This document shows positions 23,162 to 33,765 of a DNA stretch of 64,000 bases, in pieces. The notes below the pieces were generated by a model. The model saw only the letters and a program-made list of their open reading frames with translations, searched no databases and had not been told where the DNA came from. This stretch comes from Moniliella sp. 'wahieum'. Its lineage: Eukaryota; Basidiomycota; Moniliellomycetes; Moniliellales; Moniliellaceae. The stretch is from contig RSEE01000011.1 of assembly GCA_003971905.1 (NCBI GenBank), positions 558,001 through 622,000 on the forward strand. The letters are read 5' to 3'. A program made the translations under genes and the position numbers. Within the stretch, counting starts at the first letter, position 1; each line of letters opens with the position of its first letter.

Positions 23162-26100
23162 ATGAGCCGCCGTCGCTCGGGCCGCGTGTCTGCCGCCCGC
23201 GACCCCCCCCCCCCACCGCCATCCGCCCCGCTCCCCGACCCGGCCTCCGATCCCTCGCCGCCGCCCCCTCGCCGTCGCGCCCAGCGTCCCGCTCCCCATC
23301 GCCCGCCTGCGACGCGACTGGCGCTTTGCCGCCGTCTGCCAGTTCCTCTGGTCCCTCCAGGACGCCCTTGCCCTCCCCAACTTTTCCACCCACACTCTCG
23401 AACAAGACCTCGCCCTTCATGGCGGCACGTACGCCGCCGATGTGCTGCTCAGGCTCCTGCGCGCCCTCACCCTCCGCCCAGTCTCGCAGCTACTTGGCTC
23501 TCCATCCTGCGCAAGAGTATGCCCTCCGCGCACCGGAGCGCACCGCCTGGCTCGGCTCCGATGCACACCCGCGCGCATGGTCTTCCCTTGCGATGACTCA
23601 AAGTAGGCGTGCTGCATGATGTGACGGAATGGTTTATGCACCAACCTGAACGATTTCGTAAACTGCTGGGCTCGGACGAGGATCTGGTCCAGTGGGGCCG
23701 AATCGAGCCAATCGGGTGGGACCGCCATGCCAACACGTACTGGCTCTTTGATGATAACCGTCTCTGGGTGCAGTACCCCCCACCACCGGACGCTTCCTCC
23801 CCCCCCCGAGCCCAGCCCCGAACCCAGCCCCGAGCCAACCCCTCCTCCACCGCGCGCCAAGGGCAAACCCAAGCCCCAAGCCAACGGACGCGCCAAGGGC
23901 CGTCGATCGACTCGCAATTCCACTTATCTGGAAGAAAACGGGGAGAGAAGGAGGAGCAGGAGGAGAAGGAGGAGCAGGAGGAGAAGGAGGAGCAGGAGGA
24001 GAAGGAGGAGCAGGAGGAGAAGGAGGAGCAGGAGGAGCAGGAGGAGCAGGAGTCACCCAAATTGTCGGCACGGGAGCTGCGTGCCCAAGCGCGCCAGTCT
24101 CGCTCGCACTCTTCACCTCGCAGCCGGAGAGGCCGGCGCAGGGCTAACTCGGAGGAAGAGGAGTGGGAAGACCCTCCTGAGGAATGGTTGAACGACACGA
24201 GTGTCGACCGAACCGCTTTGCAGGAGAATGCCTCAGCTGATGAAAATCCGGCCGCTGCCAAAGAGGAGGAAGACCCGAAGCCCTCCCAACTGAGGACAAA
24301 CAAGAGGACACACAAGAGACTTCTTCTCAAGATGGTCACCACGCTCAGGAGCAGGATGCTCCCAGGTCCGAGGTGACTGAGGACAAGAGGGAAGGTGAAG
24401 CCTCCGAGGCTGAGCAGGCACAGCCGACCCAACAAAACGGTGTGCCACACGAGCAGCGTACAGTCAACTCGACCCAGGATGAAGATGCAAATTGACAATG
24501 TGGGCCAGCCCAGAACGGAACCGCAGGAGCCGAAGGGCACCGAGGCGAACGGTGCGCTCAACGCGAGCTCACAGTGGGTAAGGAACCGAAAACGGCGGAG
24601 CTACTGGCCCAGGAGAAAGCGGAGGCCCAGCGTCGCGAAGCTGAGGCTGCCCAAGCCCAATTGGAACAAACGTGGGCCGAGTGGGATGAGCAAGTGGAAC
24701 GAGATGCAGCTGCACTCGAGGCCGGACTGCCCGGAGAGGTGGATGCCGAAGGCTCTCCGCGTTCAGTTGAGATGGAAGTGGTGTGTGTGACCCGTGCGCA
24801 ATGGGAGGCGTTTGCTGCTGCCCTTTGTCCACCGGAAAAGGCAAAGCCACACAGAAAGGGGGCAAGCCGGGGGTTGGTCCAAGACCCAGACGAGGCTGCG
24901 CTCCACGCCCATCTCGCCTCTGACGTTCTAGACCGCATTCTGGCCGACCTTGATGCCCAGGCCAAAGCAGCGGCGATGGAATTAGCGTTGGCATCGCGCA
25001 AACGGTCTTCTCGCCTCGTTGCCCGAGAAGAGGAACATCGTGCTGAGGCGGAGGCAGAAGCGCAAGCCGAAGCCGAAGCACGCATCTTGGCTGCTCAACG
25101 GGCAAAAGAGGAAGCAGAGCGTGCCGAACGGGATAAGCTGAACAAAGCCCATGCACGGGAAGATCGGTTGCGAGCCCGGATTGAGGAACAGCAGGCTCGT
25201 CGTGAAAAGCAGGAGATGGATCGAGTGGAACGTGAGAGGGTTCGGGAAGAGCGCAAGCGTAAGCGGGACGAGGCACGTGCCTCATCAGGGGGACCATCTA
25301 CCCCTCATGCTGAAGCCATGTCACTACCGGCCACTCCAGGTTCCCTCCCACCGCCTCCGGCACAGAAGAAGGCCAAAGTTTCGGCCCCTCAAGACTGGGA
25401 GTTGCCTGTGAGGTCTGTGGAATCCATGGGCACAATCTTTTAGCCAAGGGAAGGACTGTCGCTTGCGAAACGTGTGGGGTATGGCAACATACCCAGTGCT
25501 GGTCCAAGTTTGTTAATCGGCATGGTGCCCAAGCTCCCAAATGGACCGATCCCAAGACGATATTCTATTGCACTCAGCACCGTCCCTCTCCGATCCTCGG
25601 TGCCGATGGTCAGCCGATCGAACGTCCAAGCGACGAGCGCCAGCGCAAGCTTGAAGACCAACGAGCCAGGGCCAGAGAACGCAGAGCGTCTCGTAAGTCC
25701 CTCACCTTAGCCGTAGGCACGGAGGGGGTCTCGGCTCCACCTGTTTCGGCTCCTGTTCTTCGGCTCCTCCCTCTTCGGCTCCTCCCTCTTCGGTTCCTCC
25801 CGCTTCGGTTCCTCCCGCTTCGGTTCCTCCCGCTTCGGTTCCTCCCGCTTCGGTTCCTCCCGCTTCGGTTCCTCCCGCTTCGGTTCCTCCGCTTCGGTTC
25901 CTCCCGCTTCGGTTCCTCCCGCTTCGGTTACTCCCGCTTCGCTTCCTCCTGCTTCGCTTCCTCCCTCTACTCTTCCTTCTAGCACGCCTACCACCGTCAC
26001 CCCAGCGCCTTACACGCATACTTCATCGAAAGCAGCTGGACCTGCTCCCCCCGCCTCCCACCCCCACCCCCTCTGCCTCAGGGATCCAACTTTGCTCCAC

Positions 26101-26742
26101 CCTACCCTTTCCCACCGCCATTCTTCCCTGGGGGACGCCCTCCGGCAGCCGGGGTCCCACAGGGTTTCGCACCAGGTCCATCGAGTTTCCCCCATAGGGC
26201 GAATGGAGCGCATGCACCGCCTATCGGTTATCCTGGCACGCCTGCCTCTCCGGGCCAGGGTCAGGGTCAGGGTCAAGGACAGGGTCAGAGACATCCCCTT
26301 CCAGTGGCCCATCCAGCACCGCCTCCGGGCCAGGGTCACGACACCCGTTCCCAGTGGGACATCCAGTGCCACACTTACCACCACAGTTGGCCAATGGACC
26401 GAGGATGATGGTGTCCCCGTTGGATGCCCTCGCGGTCGCTGCAGCGCAGGGCCAACGACTGGAATCACCGTCGGTCACCTCACAGGCGAGTCCTGGCAGC
26501 ACTCTCCACCCAGAGGGCAACAGCAAGCTGCCCGAACTCCGCCAGTGTCTGTGGCTCGACCTTCCAGTCCGACTATAGCCACGGTACATCGGGCACCGTC
26601 GACGCCTGGATCGTTCCCATTGCGCTACCAAGCCAAAGCATCGCCCTTGGCACAACCGGCCCAAGTGCCCGGCGAGCAGCCCAGTGCACCACCATCCGTG
26701 GCGGGCATGGGACGCGTTCCCTCCCCTTCGCCCCGGACCTAA
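23162..26742 (+). CDS. Large DDT/WHIM-type and PHD-finger chromatin protein
   Basis: The N-terminal third reads WRFAAVCQFLWSLQDALALP and then LRLLRALTLRPV near 23320-23480, which resembles a DDT helical bundle. It continues with RIEPIGWDRHANTYWLFDDN near 23700-23760, the WHIM-like R-x-x-PLG-x-DR-x-x-x-YW-x-FD pattern of ISWI-associated proteins. A long charged coiled coil follows (24570-25300), with a tandem EEKEEQ tract at 23936-24053. A PHD finger near 25400-25570 shows CEVCGIHGHNL, ACETCGVWQHTQCW and, later, FYCTQHRP. The C-terminus is proline/glutamine-rich, with a tandem SVPPA repeat. Together this suggests an ISWI-type or related remodelling cofactor that reads histone tails in the nucleus. 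The joined length would be about 1190 residues. Several frame breaks are present, including one that ends the coiled-coil frame just before the PHD finger. Confidence 0.78.
23936..24053 (+). repeat. Purine-only tandem tract inside the DDT/PHD gene
   Basis: Tandem ggagaaggaggagcagga units encode repeating E-E-K-E-E-Q. The plus strand is nearly pure purine with occasional C over more than 100 bases, so the tract could form a triplex or be prone to slippage. Confidence 0.85.
25770..25970 (+). repeat. 15-base tandem repeat encoding SVPPA
   Basis: About a dozen copies of cttcggttcctcccg encode a pentapeptide repeat S-V-P-P-A. One unit near 25888 is a base short (cctccg for cctcccg), which changes frame inside the array. 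The first and last units are diverged. Confidence 0.9.
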
Positions 26743-26956
26743 CTATAAAGCTCTGTCTACGTGTTTGGGATGGTCCAAACAGATAATGAATGGCGGGCTA
26801 GGTGAGATCGTGTTGAGACCTAATGGCGTGAAGTGTGGTATTTGAGCCATGTGAGAAGCAGCGCATAGATAATGCCGTATGCTGCGTGAAGCTTCAGTTT
26901 GTGGACAAAAGAGACGCTTGCATTGGCCTGGCTCAACTCCAACATCAACACGGATG

Positions 26957-26987
26957 TAAGGCCTAAGGCCTGAGGTTAGGCCTGTGG
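26957..26987. repeat. AGGCCT short repeat cluster
   Basis: Three AGGCCT palindromes are separated by a few bases in this stretch (taaggcctaaggcctgagg and onward). The same motif recurs near 4960, 29483, 50662, 60970 and 61155, always outside recognised genes. Confidence 0.8.
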
Positions 26988-27044
26988 CGGCGCATGCGCA
27001 TTCTGTAGGAAGGAGGGGTTGAAGCATCCGAGTTGCCGATAGTT

Positions 27045-27165
27045 GTCGGTTACCGGTTACTGGCCTTACCGGTTACTGGCCTTACCGGCTACCGATTACC
27101 TCCGGTGGCCTATGGTAACGGTAACTACTAACTAGTAGCCGGACAGTAGCCGGTAACCAGTAACA
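27045..27165. repeat. Imperfect foldback of ACCGGT/GGTTACC repeats
   Basis: The left part repeats ttaccggttactggcc, and the right part (around 27140-27160) holds the inverse, gccggtaaccagtaac. The arms can therefore pair imperfectly around an ACTAGT centre near 27131. No reading frame accounts for it. Confidence 0.75.
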
Positions 27166-28073
27166 CTACTAATAAAAGGGTGCAGGGTCGGAGTTAGGTC
27201 TGACACCTGTCTGAACCAGCCGACGGCAGCAGTTGTGACAGCCATGTGCGCTCGCAAGTGCCTCGTCCCGCCCACCTATCAGGTTATTGGGTCTTGAGAA
27301 ATGTTCGACAGAACCTAACCGCCGGGCCGCATTGCTTTTACTGCGCCTCAGGCCTCAATACGCCCGCTGAGACAAAGCGCGTGGGTGCGTATCTCCAGCC
27401 ACGTCAACATGCTGACGTCGCACTCATGGAGGTGCACTATACATGTCGCCCGAAGCACGCTATCTTCAAGCTCCAAGCTTCAAAGCTCAGCCAATCGATC
27501 CGACCTCTTCGTCAAATGGGTCGTGTGTGTGACAATGAGCCCACCTTACACCGGGGGCACACACAGCCGCATGCTAGATCCTGCGAACGATTCAGCCAGT
27601 GGGCTGAGGCGCTGCGGACTGAATATCTGAGCCTCATCGTCGCCCCCGCGGCTCCAACTTGTGCACTTACACAACCAAAGCATCTGCCGCGTGTCTCGAC
27701 GATCGAATCCGTCCCTATTCTATCCCATGGGATTCTCGGAGGGCGGGTTGCTGATACACGCGCGCACGCCCTCTCTCTCAGAGCCCTTTAGTAGGCTGTC
27801 AAGTACAGCATGTCGCCAACGCTTGATGCAAGCCTGATGTTACTGCTCCAAAAATAGCTGGCCCCGTACCCGGTCACCGGTACCCTTAGATTATCATGCG
27901 CGCCGCACGGGCCATCAGCCACTGGTTGACGTGCTGTCGCCCCGGAACGGAATCCATTAAAAACACGCGTAGTTGTGGCACCTTAAGATGCTATAGCCTT
28001 ATCCCCCCTTCTCTCCTTCCCTCCCTCCTCCAACCACCACATCTCCACATATCCGTCGTACCACTTCACCGAT

Positions 28074-29039
28074 ATGACCAACGGAATCACTCGCATTGCT
28101 GTCGCTGGCGTGGGCCACGTGGGCGCGCCCGTGCTGAACGCCTGCTTGCTACGCCCGGTCTGGCCAAGCCTATCGTGCTCACTCGCAACCCCACTGGACC
28201 AACCGTCCAACCGTATGCGGACAAGGTTACGCTCGTCAAGATCCCTTCCTACGACGACGAAGCCGCAGTGGCCGAGGCTCTGAAGAGCCACAACATCGAG
28301 GCTCTGATTGCTGCCACCGGTGGTGCCAACGGTTCCACCCAGCTGCCGATCGCCAAGGCGGCTAAGGCGGCTGGCCTCAAGCTCTTTGTCTCGGCTGAGT
28401 TTGGCCTCGACTTCCGGTACCTCTCCGCAGCTGAGCTCCACCCCTGGCTTGCGGACCGCAAGGCTTTCCACACCACTTTGAACGAGGTACGCTCCTCTCC
28501 TCTCCTTTATTCCCTTCCCTCTCTTTTGAATCTCGTATGCTGACATTCCACTTCAGTTGGGAGTGCCTTGGGTTTCGCAGGCCAATGGCCTGTTTGCCGA
28601 CTGGGCCCTCACCCCCTTCTTCGACATCGACGTCAAGAACCGCAAGGCGACCATCTACGGTGACGGAAACCAACCTTTTGACGCGACCGCTCTAGTGGAC
28701 ATTGGCCGGGCTGCCGTATTGGCTACGCTGGCGCCGCTGCCGCAACCGGGGGCCGGACGCAACTACTGTCGTTGGCATCACTGCCTCGTGGAACCAATGG
28801 ATTGCGCAGCTGGAGAAGCTGACCGGGTCCAAGTTTGACGTTACCTACAAACCTGAAGCGGAGGTCAAGGCGATTGAGCAGCAGCCTGATCCGGCTGGCT
28901 TGCTGCTTTCCTCAAGGCGGCCCAAGCTGACGGTCGTGCCCACACCGCCACGGACAAGGTCGACAACAAGCTGCTCGGGTTCACACCGACCGCCACTTTC
29001 GAAACAGTGAGCCAAGCAGCCGTCGCCGCAGCCAAGTAA
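28074..29039 (+). CDS. NmrA-like / isoflavone-reductase-like NAD(P)-binding protein
   Basis: The product is a Rossmann-fold protein of the atypical short-chain dehydrogenase group that includes NmrA and isoflavone reductases. The dinucleotide-binding loop reads IAVAGVGHVGAPVLNA at the start, followed by PIVLTRNPTGPTVQPYADKV and the GANGSTQLPIAKAAKAAGLK helix, with SAEFGLDF after it. One intron, 28497-28556, joins HTTLNE to LGVPWVSQANGLFADW. The second half includes IYGDGNQPFDATALVDIGRA, typical of this group, and ends TVSQAAVAAAK at the TAA at 29037-29039. The joined length is about 300 residues, a normal size. Frame breaks lie near 28140, 28765 and 28910. Whether it is an enzyme or a redox-sensing regulator cannot be told from sequence. 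Confidence 0.88.
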
Positions 29040-29380
29040 GGTATTCATTTAACCTTCTGAAACAGTTGGTTCACCAGTACAAATGAAGTACAAGGGTATG
29101 AGCATAACAACCGTTGCCAAGTATAATGGGGGTAGTTGCCGACGTTGCCAAAACAAGGAGAGGCCTTTTTTGGATAGTACAACCACGCGTCACCGGGCAA
29201 ATATACGGTAAAGATCGAAGTAGTATAGGCCACAGTAGGGAGATATTTTCCGACCCGGAGGTTGCACACTATGTAACTCGACAGCGCTGTCTGCGTTCGA
29301 CCTTCATACGGAGTGTGCTATTTTCCGCCCTACAAATACTAGGCGACGATGGTCGAGTTGGGTTCAGCACATTCAACACA

Positions 29381-29402
29381 CTCAACGTTCAACGTTGAGT
29401 TC
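29381..29402. repeat. AACGTTC short repeat
   Basis: Two AACGTT palindromes seven bases apart (tcaacgttcaacgttgag), followed by diverged ttgagttcaac units for about 60 bases. The same motif recurs near 47305, 54395 and 57097. Confidence 0.75.
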
Positions 29403-29767
29403 AGTGTTAAGTTCAACGCCTCAGCACACAGAGCAGGCGCTGAGTTGGTTGAGTTCAACTTTTTCAGCGCTCGGTTCGAAGGCTAAGGCCTGAGGCTGTG
29501 ACCGCGTGAGCGCTGGCCCTAGCCGGCGTCCTGAGCGTAAAGAGACCATACAATTGTGGGAGGCGAGCAAGGCAGGAGCGGAAGTGGTGTGGATGCAATC
29601 AAGGGGAAGGCAGCCCGAAGGCGCAACAGGAAGGGGGCAGAACAGAGGCGGAACAGGGCCGCCTCGCGATGTTGAAGCTCGAAGAAGGCAGCTGTGGTGG
29701 GACAACGGTGTGTGGCGTGCTATTTGTGTGATACCGACGGCGGGGAAACGATCACTGATGCACGTAC

Positions 29768-29798
29768 TGATGCATCGCATCATGCATCATGCATCATG
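29768..29798. repeat. ATGCATC short repeat
   Basis: Three ATGCAT palindromes at near seven-base spacing (tgatgcatcgcatcatgc, then catcatgcatcatgg). Related copies lie near 17945, 36395-36470 and 36838-36850. Confidence 0.8.
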
Positions 29799-30031
29799 GC
29801 TGAGGCTCAGCGGTTCAGGCGCAGGGCGCCCAGGCCTGACGGTGACCGGCTGACCTTAGGCTGGGTGCCGATGAGGCCGAGGATCGATGGTCAGAATGTC
29901 AGATGCAGATTCAGACAGGCAAGCCCTGGTGGCCTTCAAGCTTCAAGCTTCACTCGGTGTGCGAACATCCTGCCGCCGCTCCCTTGAAACTTGACTTCTA
30001 CACAACCATCCGTCACCATCTCGCCCTCATT

Positions 30032-31922
30032 ATGCCCCCAACAGCGCAAAACAGTTTGTGGTCGACACTGAGCCACGATACCAACAACATCATTGTGCCC
30101 CGCAGCTCCATCAAGAGGATGAGGTCGATGAGGTCGATGAGCTCTCCCGAACCCCAGAGATCTCGCCCGCCTCACGCACGCCCAGAAGGCCTGGGAGGAC
30201 CGAGTATTACAATCCGGTCAGGTCTCCAGATAGTACTTCCGTAAGGTCGCCTACTGAGAATGGCGATCACGGCATCAAAGCTGAGGAGACCGATGGGAAT
30301 ACTGAGGGTACTTCTGGTGGGCGAGAACACGGAGGAGGGCAGTGCTAAACACGCTAAGGCCCACTCAAAACCAAACGCATATCCACAATCGAACACCTTG
30401 CCAAAACTGTTCGTGCCCCAGTGCCTGCCCCCAAATTCCTTTTCCAGTTATGCACCATGGCCGCTATGATTATGGCGGTGTTCTGGATCGACGTCTGTTA
30501 CCTCTTTGGCTCCTTTTACCACGAGCCTTACTTTACTCGACGCGTCCAAGTACCCGTTGTCGACTTTGACGGGGGTGCATTTGGCCAAGCTTTGGTGGCC
30601 ACCGCAGCTAAGCTCAATGCCACCCACGGCTATCCCACCTACACCATTCACCCGGCGAACGAAACGTCCCCACACCAGCTCGCCCATGACGTATGGAAGG
30701 GAAAATACTGGAGCGCAGTATACATCGAATCAGGTGCCACCGAGCGCTGGATGGCAGCGATAAATGGCACGGCCACTGCCTACAATCCCTCTGCCACAGC
30801 TCACACCTTGGTTCTGCCCATTCGCAAGTATGTTTACATGAGCAACTTGCTCATCAGTGGCAACCAGCTGCTCTCAGCTTTCCAGGTGTCCCTCGGTACC
30901 AATGTGGTTGCACCAGCCTTAGCCAACGTCTCATCAAGTGTGCTAAGCACAAGTGCCACCGCTCGCTCAGCGGCCGCGGTTGCTGCTGTCGGAACCCCTC
31001 AATATGCCGACGGCCGCAGTCAACTCCCGTACAATGCACCTTACTCGGAACAGTGGCCGTCGTCTTGAAATTCTGATGAGTTTCTTTCATGATGGGCTTT
31101 AACGCCATGTCCAATGGTTACAACTTGTGGGCGTCCATGCCCAGTACTAGACTCCATGTTGCTCGTTGGCATTTGGGACTCATCTGGCCCTTGCTCACAT
31201 CCCTCTGCGGCACCGGGTTTGTGTTGGTCTTCAAAGGCCCACAGTACGATATTCCCGTCGCTCGCACCCTTTTCTCTCTGGCCCATTATCTGGGTTAACA
31301 ACGCAATCCATTTGGGGTAATGGACGTGATTACTACCTACGTCCCCCTCCCCATTCTTCCCCTCGTCGTGGTCACGTGGACCTTGTCTAACGTGACATCG
31401 ACTTTAGCGGCCCCGAACTCAGTACGTCCCCCCCCCAGATCAGGCGCTACCACATTCAGTATCGTTATCTTGGAGTGTAGTACTACTGACCCATTTCTCT
31501 CGACTTTTTTCTCTTGCCCTCACGCAGCACACCACTTTTACCGCACGATCTACTTCTGGCCCAGCTACCACACTTTCAATCTCGAGATGTGTGTGCTCTC
31601 TGATGGAGGCTTGACGAACACACTCAAGTATAGCATCCCCGTTGCCATGGCATGGGGGCCCTTTCCCTCACAGGCTCTTGGTTCGCCACCGCTCGCAGGG
31701 TCCGTCTCGGCCGACTGGCGTTCGCACAACAAGTCCACGAGGGAAAGGCCACTGGCATTCCTCGTCGAAAAACTCAATCTGCTGGAGCGGAAGCTTGAGA
31801 TCTGGAACCCGTCTCATGCACTCCCTTGGTTTAGGGCTGGGCACTCGAAACTTGAAACTCGAAGCTCGGGAGGACTGGCCAATGATTCAGCGGGCTCACG
31901 AGTTGGCAGTGGGGTACCCTAA
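30032..31922 (+). CDS. SNG1-family (DUF3533) multispanning membrane protein
   Basis: The product resembles yeast Sng1, a plasma-membrane protein linked to nitrosoguanidine resistance, and the fungal DUF3533 family. After a hydrophilic N-terminus the first membrane segment reads FLFQLCTMAAMIMAVFWIDV near 30430-30490. A large extracytoplasmic part follows with VPVVDFDGGAFGQALVA, WSAVYIESGATERWMAAING and PIRKYVYMSNLLISGNQLL, which is the family pattern before the second membrane block. The later segment FMMGFNAMSNGYNLWASMPS near 31085-31145 and the terminal membrane segments around 31230-31400 continue in other frames. The C-terminal end is uncertain; I give the stop of the last plausible frame. 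Breaks lie near 30240, 30400, 31065, 31160, 31290 and 31430. It is convergent with the next gene. Confidence 0.75.
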
Positions 31923-32461
31923 TGGCCGGGATATTATAGCCTCTGCCGCTAGTCTAAGCCAGTTTCCTGCATTCTTTCGGTTCCCTTGTCAAAAGGACCC
32001 CCCATCAACTATCCACTTTGGCAATGCTCCCTCAAAGCCACACCACTAAGGACTATTAACATCAAAAGGACTTTTCTCTGTAATGCACCTGATCTTCTCG
32101 GCGAGGCCGGCACAGACATGGCAGGGGAACGATTGGTATTTACCCATAATGGCGCAATCGAGACTTTGCCCAACCTGACATGTCACTTGCCATCGTTGTA
32201 TCTTCAATCGTGGCGACCCCAGGCGGGCAGGGGGCTAATACAGAAAAAGGCTGAGGTAGGGAAGGTCCAGTGGGAGGCGGGGGAGTACGGGCGAAAAACA
32301 GATGAGAGGGGCAGGAGCAAGCGGGAACAAACAGGACCCATAGGTTACGCATGAGACGTGAGGGGGATCTCATCGGCACTTGGTGACCAGGGGAAGGGGA
32401 GGGTTAGTACATGGAATAGAAAAAGAAAAAGAGACGCATAGTCCACAGAGGTTTCGAAAGC

Positions 32462-33229
32462 TTACTTCTTGAAGTCATGGAGAGCGTCGCGCATTTGGTG
32501 CCCATAGGAGGTTTGCAACGTGACGAAGTAGGCCTAGGGAAGGGAGGAAGATCACCAGTTAGTTCGAACGCTCATGACACAGAGAAGGGAGAAAACGCAC
32601 TTCAAGTACCGCAAGTAGGAGGAGGAGACCAGACATGCAGCCCAATTGGGCATAGATGAGAGCGTTGCAAATGTCGTGGCCAACTTCATTGGAGGTATTG
32701 GAGTTGAAATTGTTGACGTGGCCCGAGGCGGTGATGGGCGGGTTGTACCCAAAGTTGCCCATGCACGAGTTGTACGTCTTGGAGTGCTGCACCCCGGCCA
32801 CAATGATAACACGATAGCAGGATGAAGATGACCAGCAGGCCTAACCGGTGGAGAAAGAGGTAGAGACGGTAGACCGAGTACCGCTCCGTCGCGATCCCAA
32901 TCACACCCACCACCTGCCACAAACCCACAACAAGGAGCGAGAGACCAGTGAGATACTTTGTCCATGATAATGATACCCCCATCAAAGCAACAATCTCCTT
33001 GGGGCCAAATGCAAGGGCACACCCGGCGATGCCCATGAGAAAGTTGAGAAGGCAGATGCCGTAGCTGCCACTGTTGATCAGTGGCAAGGCCTAGAGTGGG
33101 TGGGCATATGTTAGACCGGGGCTTGGACAATAAGAGCAAGCACCAACGTACACAGCAGCAAAAGTTGATCCCGTGGCGGCCCATCGTGCAGAACGGATGG
33201 TGGTGGTGGTGCACCAGGCCCCCGCCCAT
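32462..33229 (-). CDS. Small four-span membrane protein, unknown function
   Basis: I do not recognise a named family. On the minus strand the coding path is MGRHGINFCCCA, then, after an intron of about 60 bases (33116-33175 region), LPLINSGSYGICLLNFLMGI with further hydrophobic segments (YLTGLSLLVVGLWQVVGVIG; LGLLVIFILLSCY). A hydrophilic loop with NSCMGNFGYNP follows, then a last membrane segment near 32600-32660. A final exon after an intron near 32535-32575 ends MRDALHDFKK at the stop 32462-32464. The CCC motif before the first span and the pattern of four spans recall an uncharacterised basidiomycete membrane family that loosely resembles tetraspanins. An upstream in-frame ATG at 33229 would add a histidine-rich stretch; the ATG at 33184 is an equally good start. 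It lies 540 bases downstream of the tetraspanin gene on the same strand. Confidence 0.68.
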
Positions 33230-33765
33230 GAAGCCCGGTGATACATGCGACGTCTGACAAGCCCCACGCTCGATGCGGAGCGCAGTGGAACCCTACCGCT
33301 TCAAAGTTGCACCGCAACTGGCCTCCGACACAGGGCCAGTTCGGCACAAATGGTTGTTTCATTTTCGTCCTCATCCAAGGGTGCTTGGTGCAGCCAACGC
33401 CGACAGCCAAAGCCGAAGACAGCCACACCAACAGCTGTTGACAACGATTGTGGAGCAGGAGCCCGGGGCTTGGAAACTCCGTTGGTGGATGCAAAATTAT
33501 GTGAGGGTCTAGATATATTATCTAGGACACACGATTGAAGCAGTTTTGATTGCGTTGCAGAGCACTTTGGGGCACGCTGTGGAAGATGATATAGTGGAAG
33601 ACGATATAGTCGGGTGACGAACACAGGGGGACACGAGAATGCAGCAAAAAACGAGAGATCGGCAGTGAGGCAAAAAACGAAGGTGGAGTGTCTCCATAAG
33701 GAGAAAGAGATGCGAGGGAGCCTGCAAACACATTCCCCGTGACCAATGACCATGAAAAAGAAAAG

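Larger units (their letters stand above)
26743..28073. other. Repeat-bearing intergenic region, no recognised gene
   Basis: An open frame at 27246-27791 has no recognisable motif and is probably chance. The stretch contains an AGGCCT cluster, an ACCGGT-rich foldback (listed separately), a short AAGCTT-type repeat near 27470, and a pyrimidine-rich leader (about 28003-28040) just before the NmrA-like gene. Confidence 0.45.
29040..30031. other. Intergenic region with short palindromic repeats
   Basis: No recognised gene. It carries an AACGTT cluster (29381-29402) and related ttgagttcaac units to about 29460, an AGGCCT site near 29483, an ATGCAT cluster (29768-29798) and an AAGCTTC pair near 29935-29950. 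Confidence 0.5.

Noticed and set aside
23467-24561. 364-codon minus-strand frame rich in serine and cysteine
   Set aside because: It is the antisense of the EEKEEQ tract, which gives a spurious SSCSS repeat.
28074-29039. Considered as part of a secondary-metabolite cluster with the neighbouring membrane protein
   Set aside because: No synthase, cytochrome P450 or regulator nearby.
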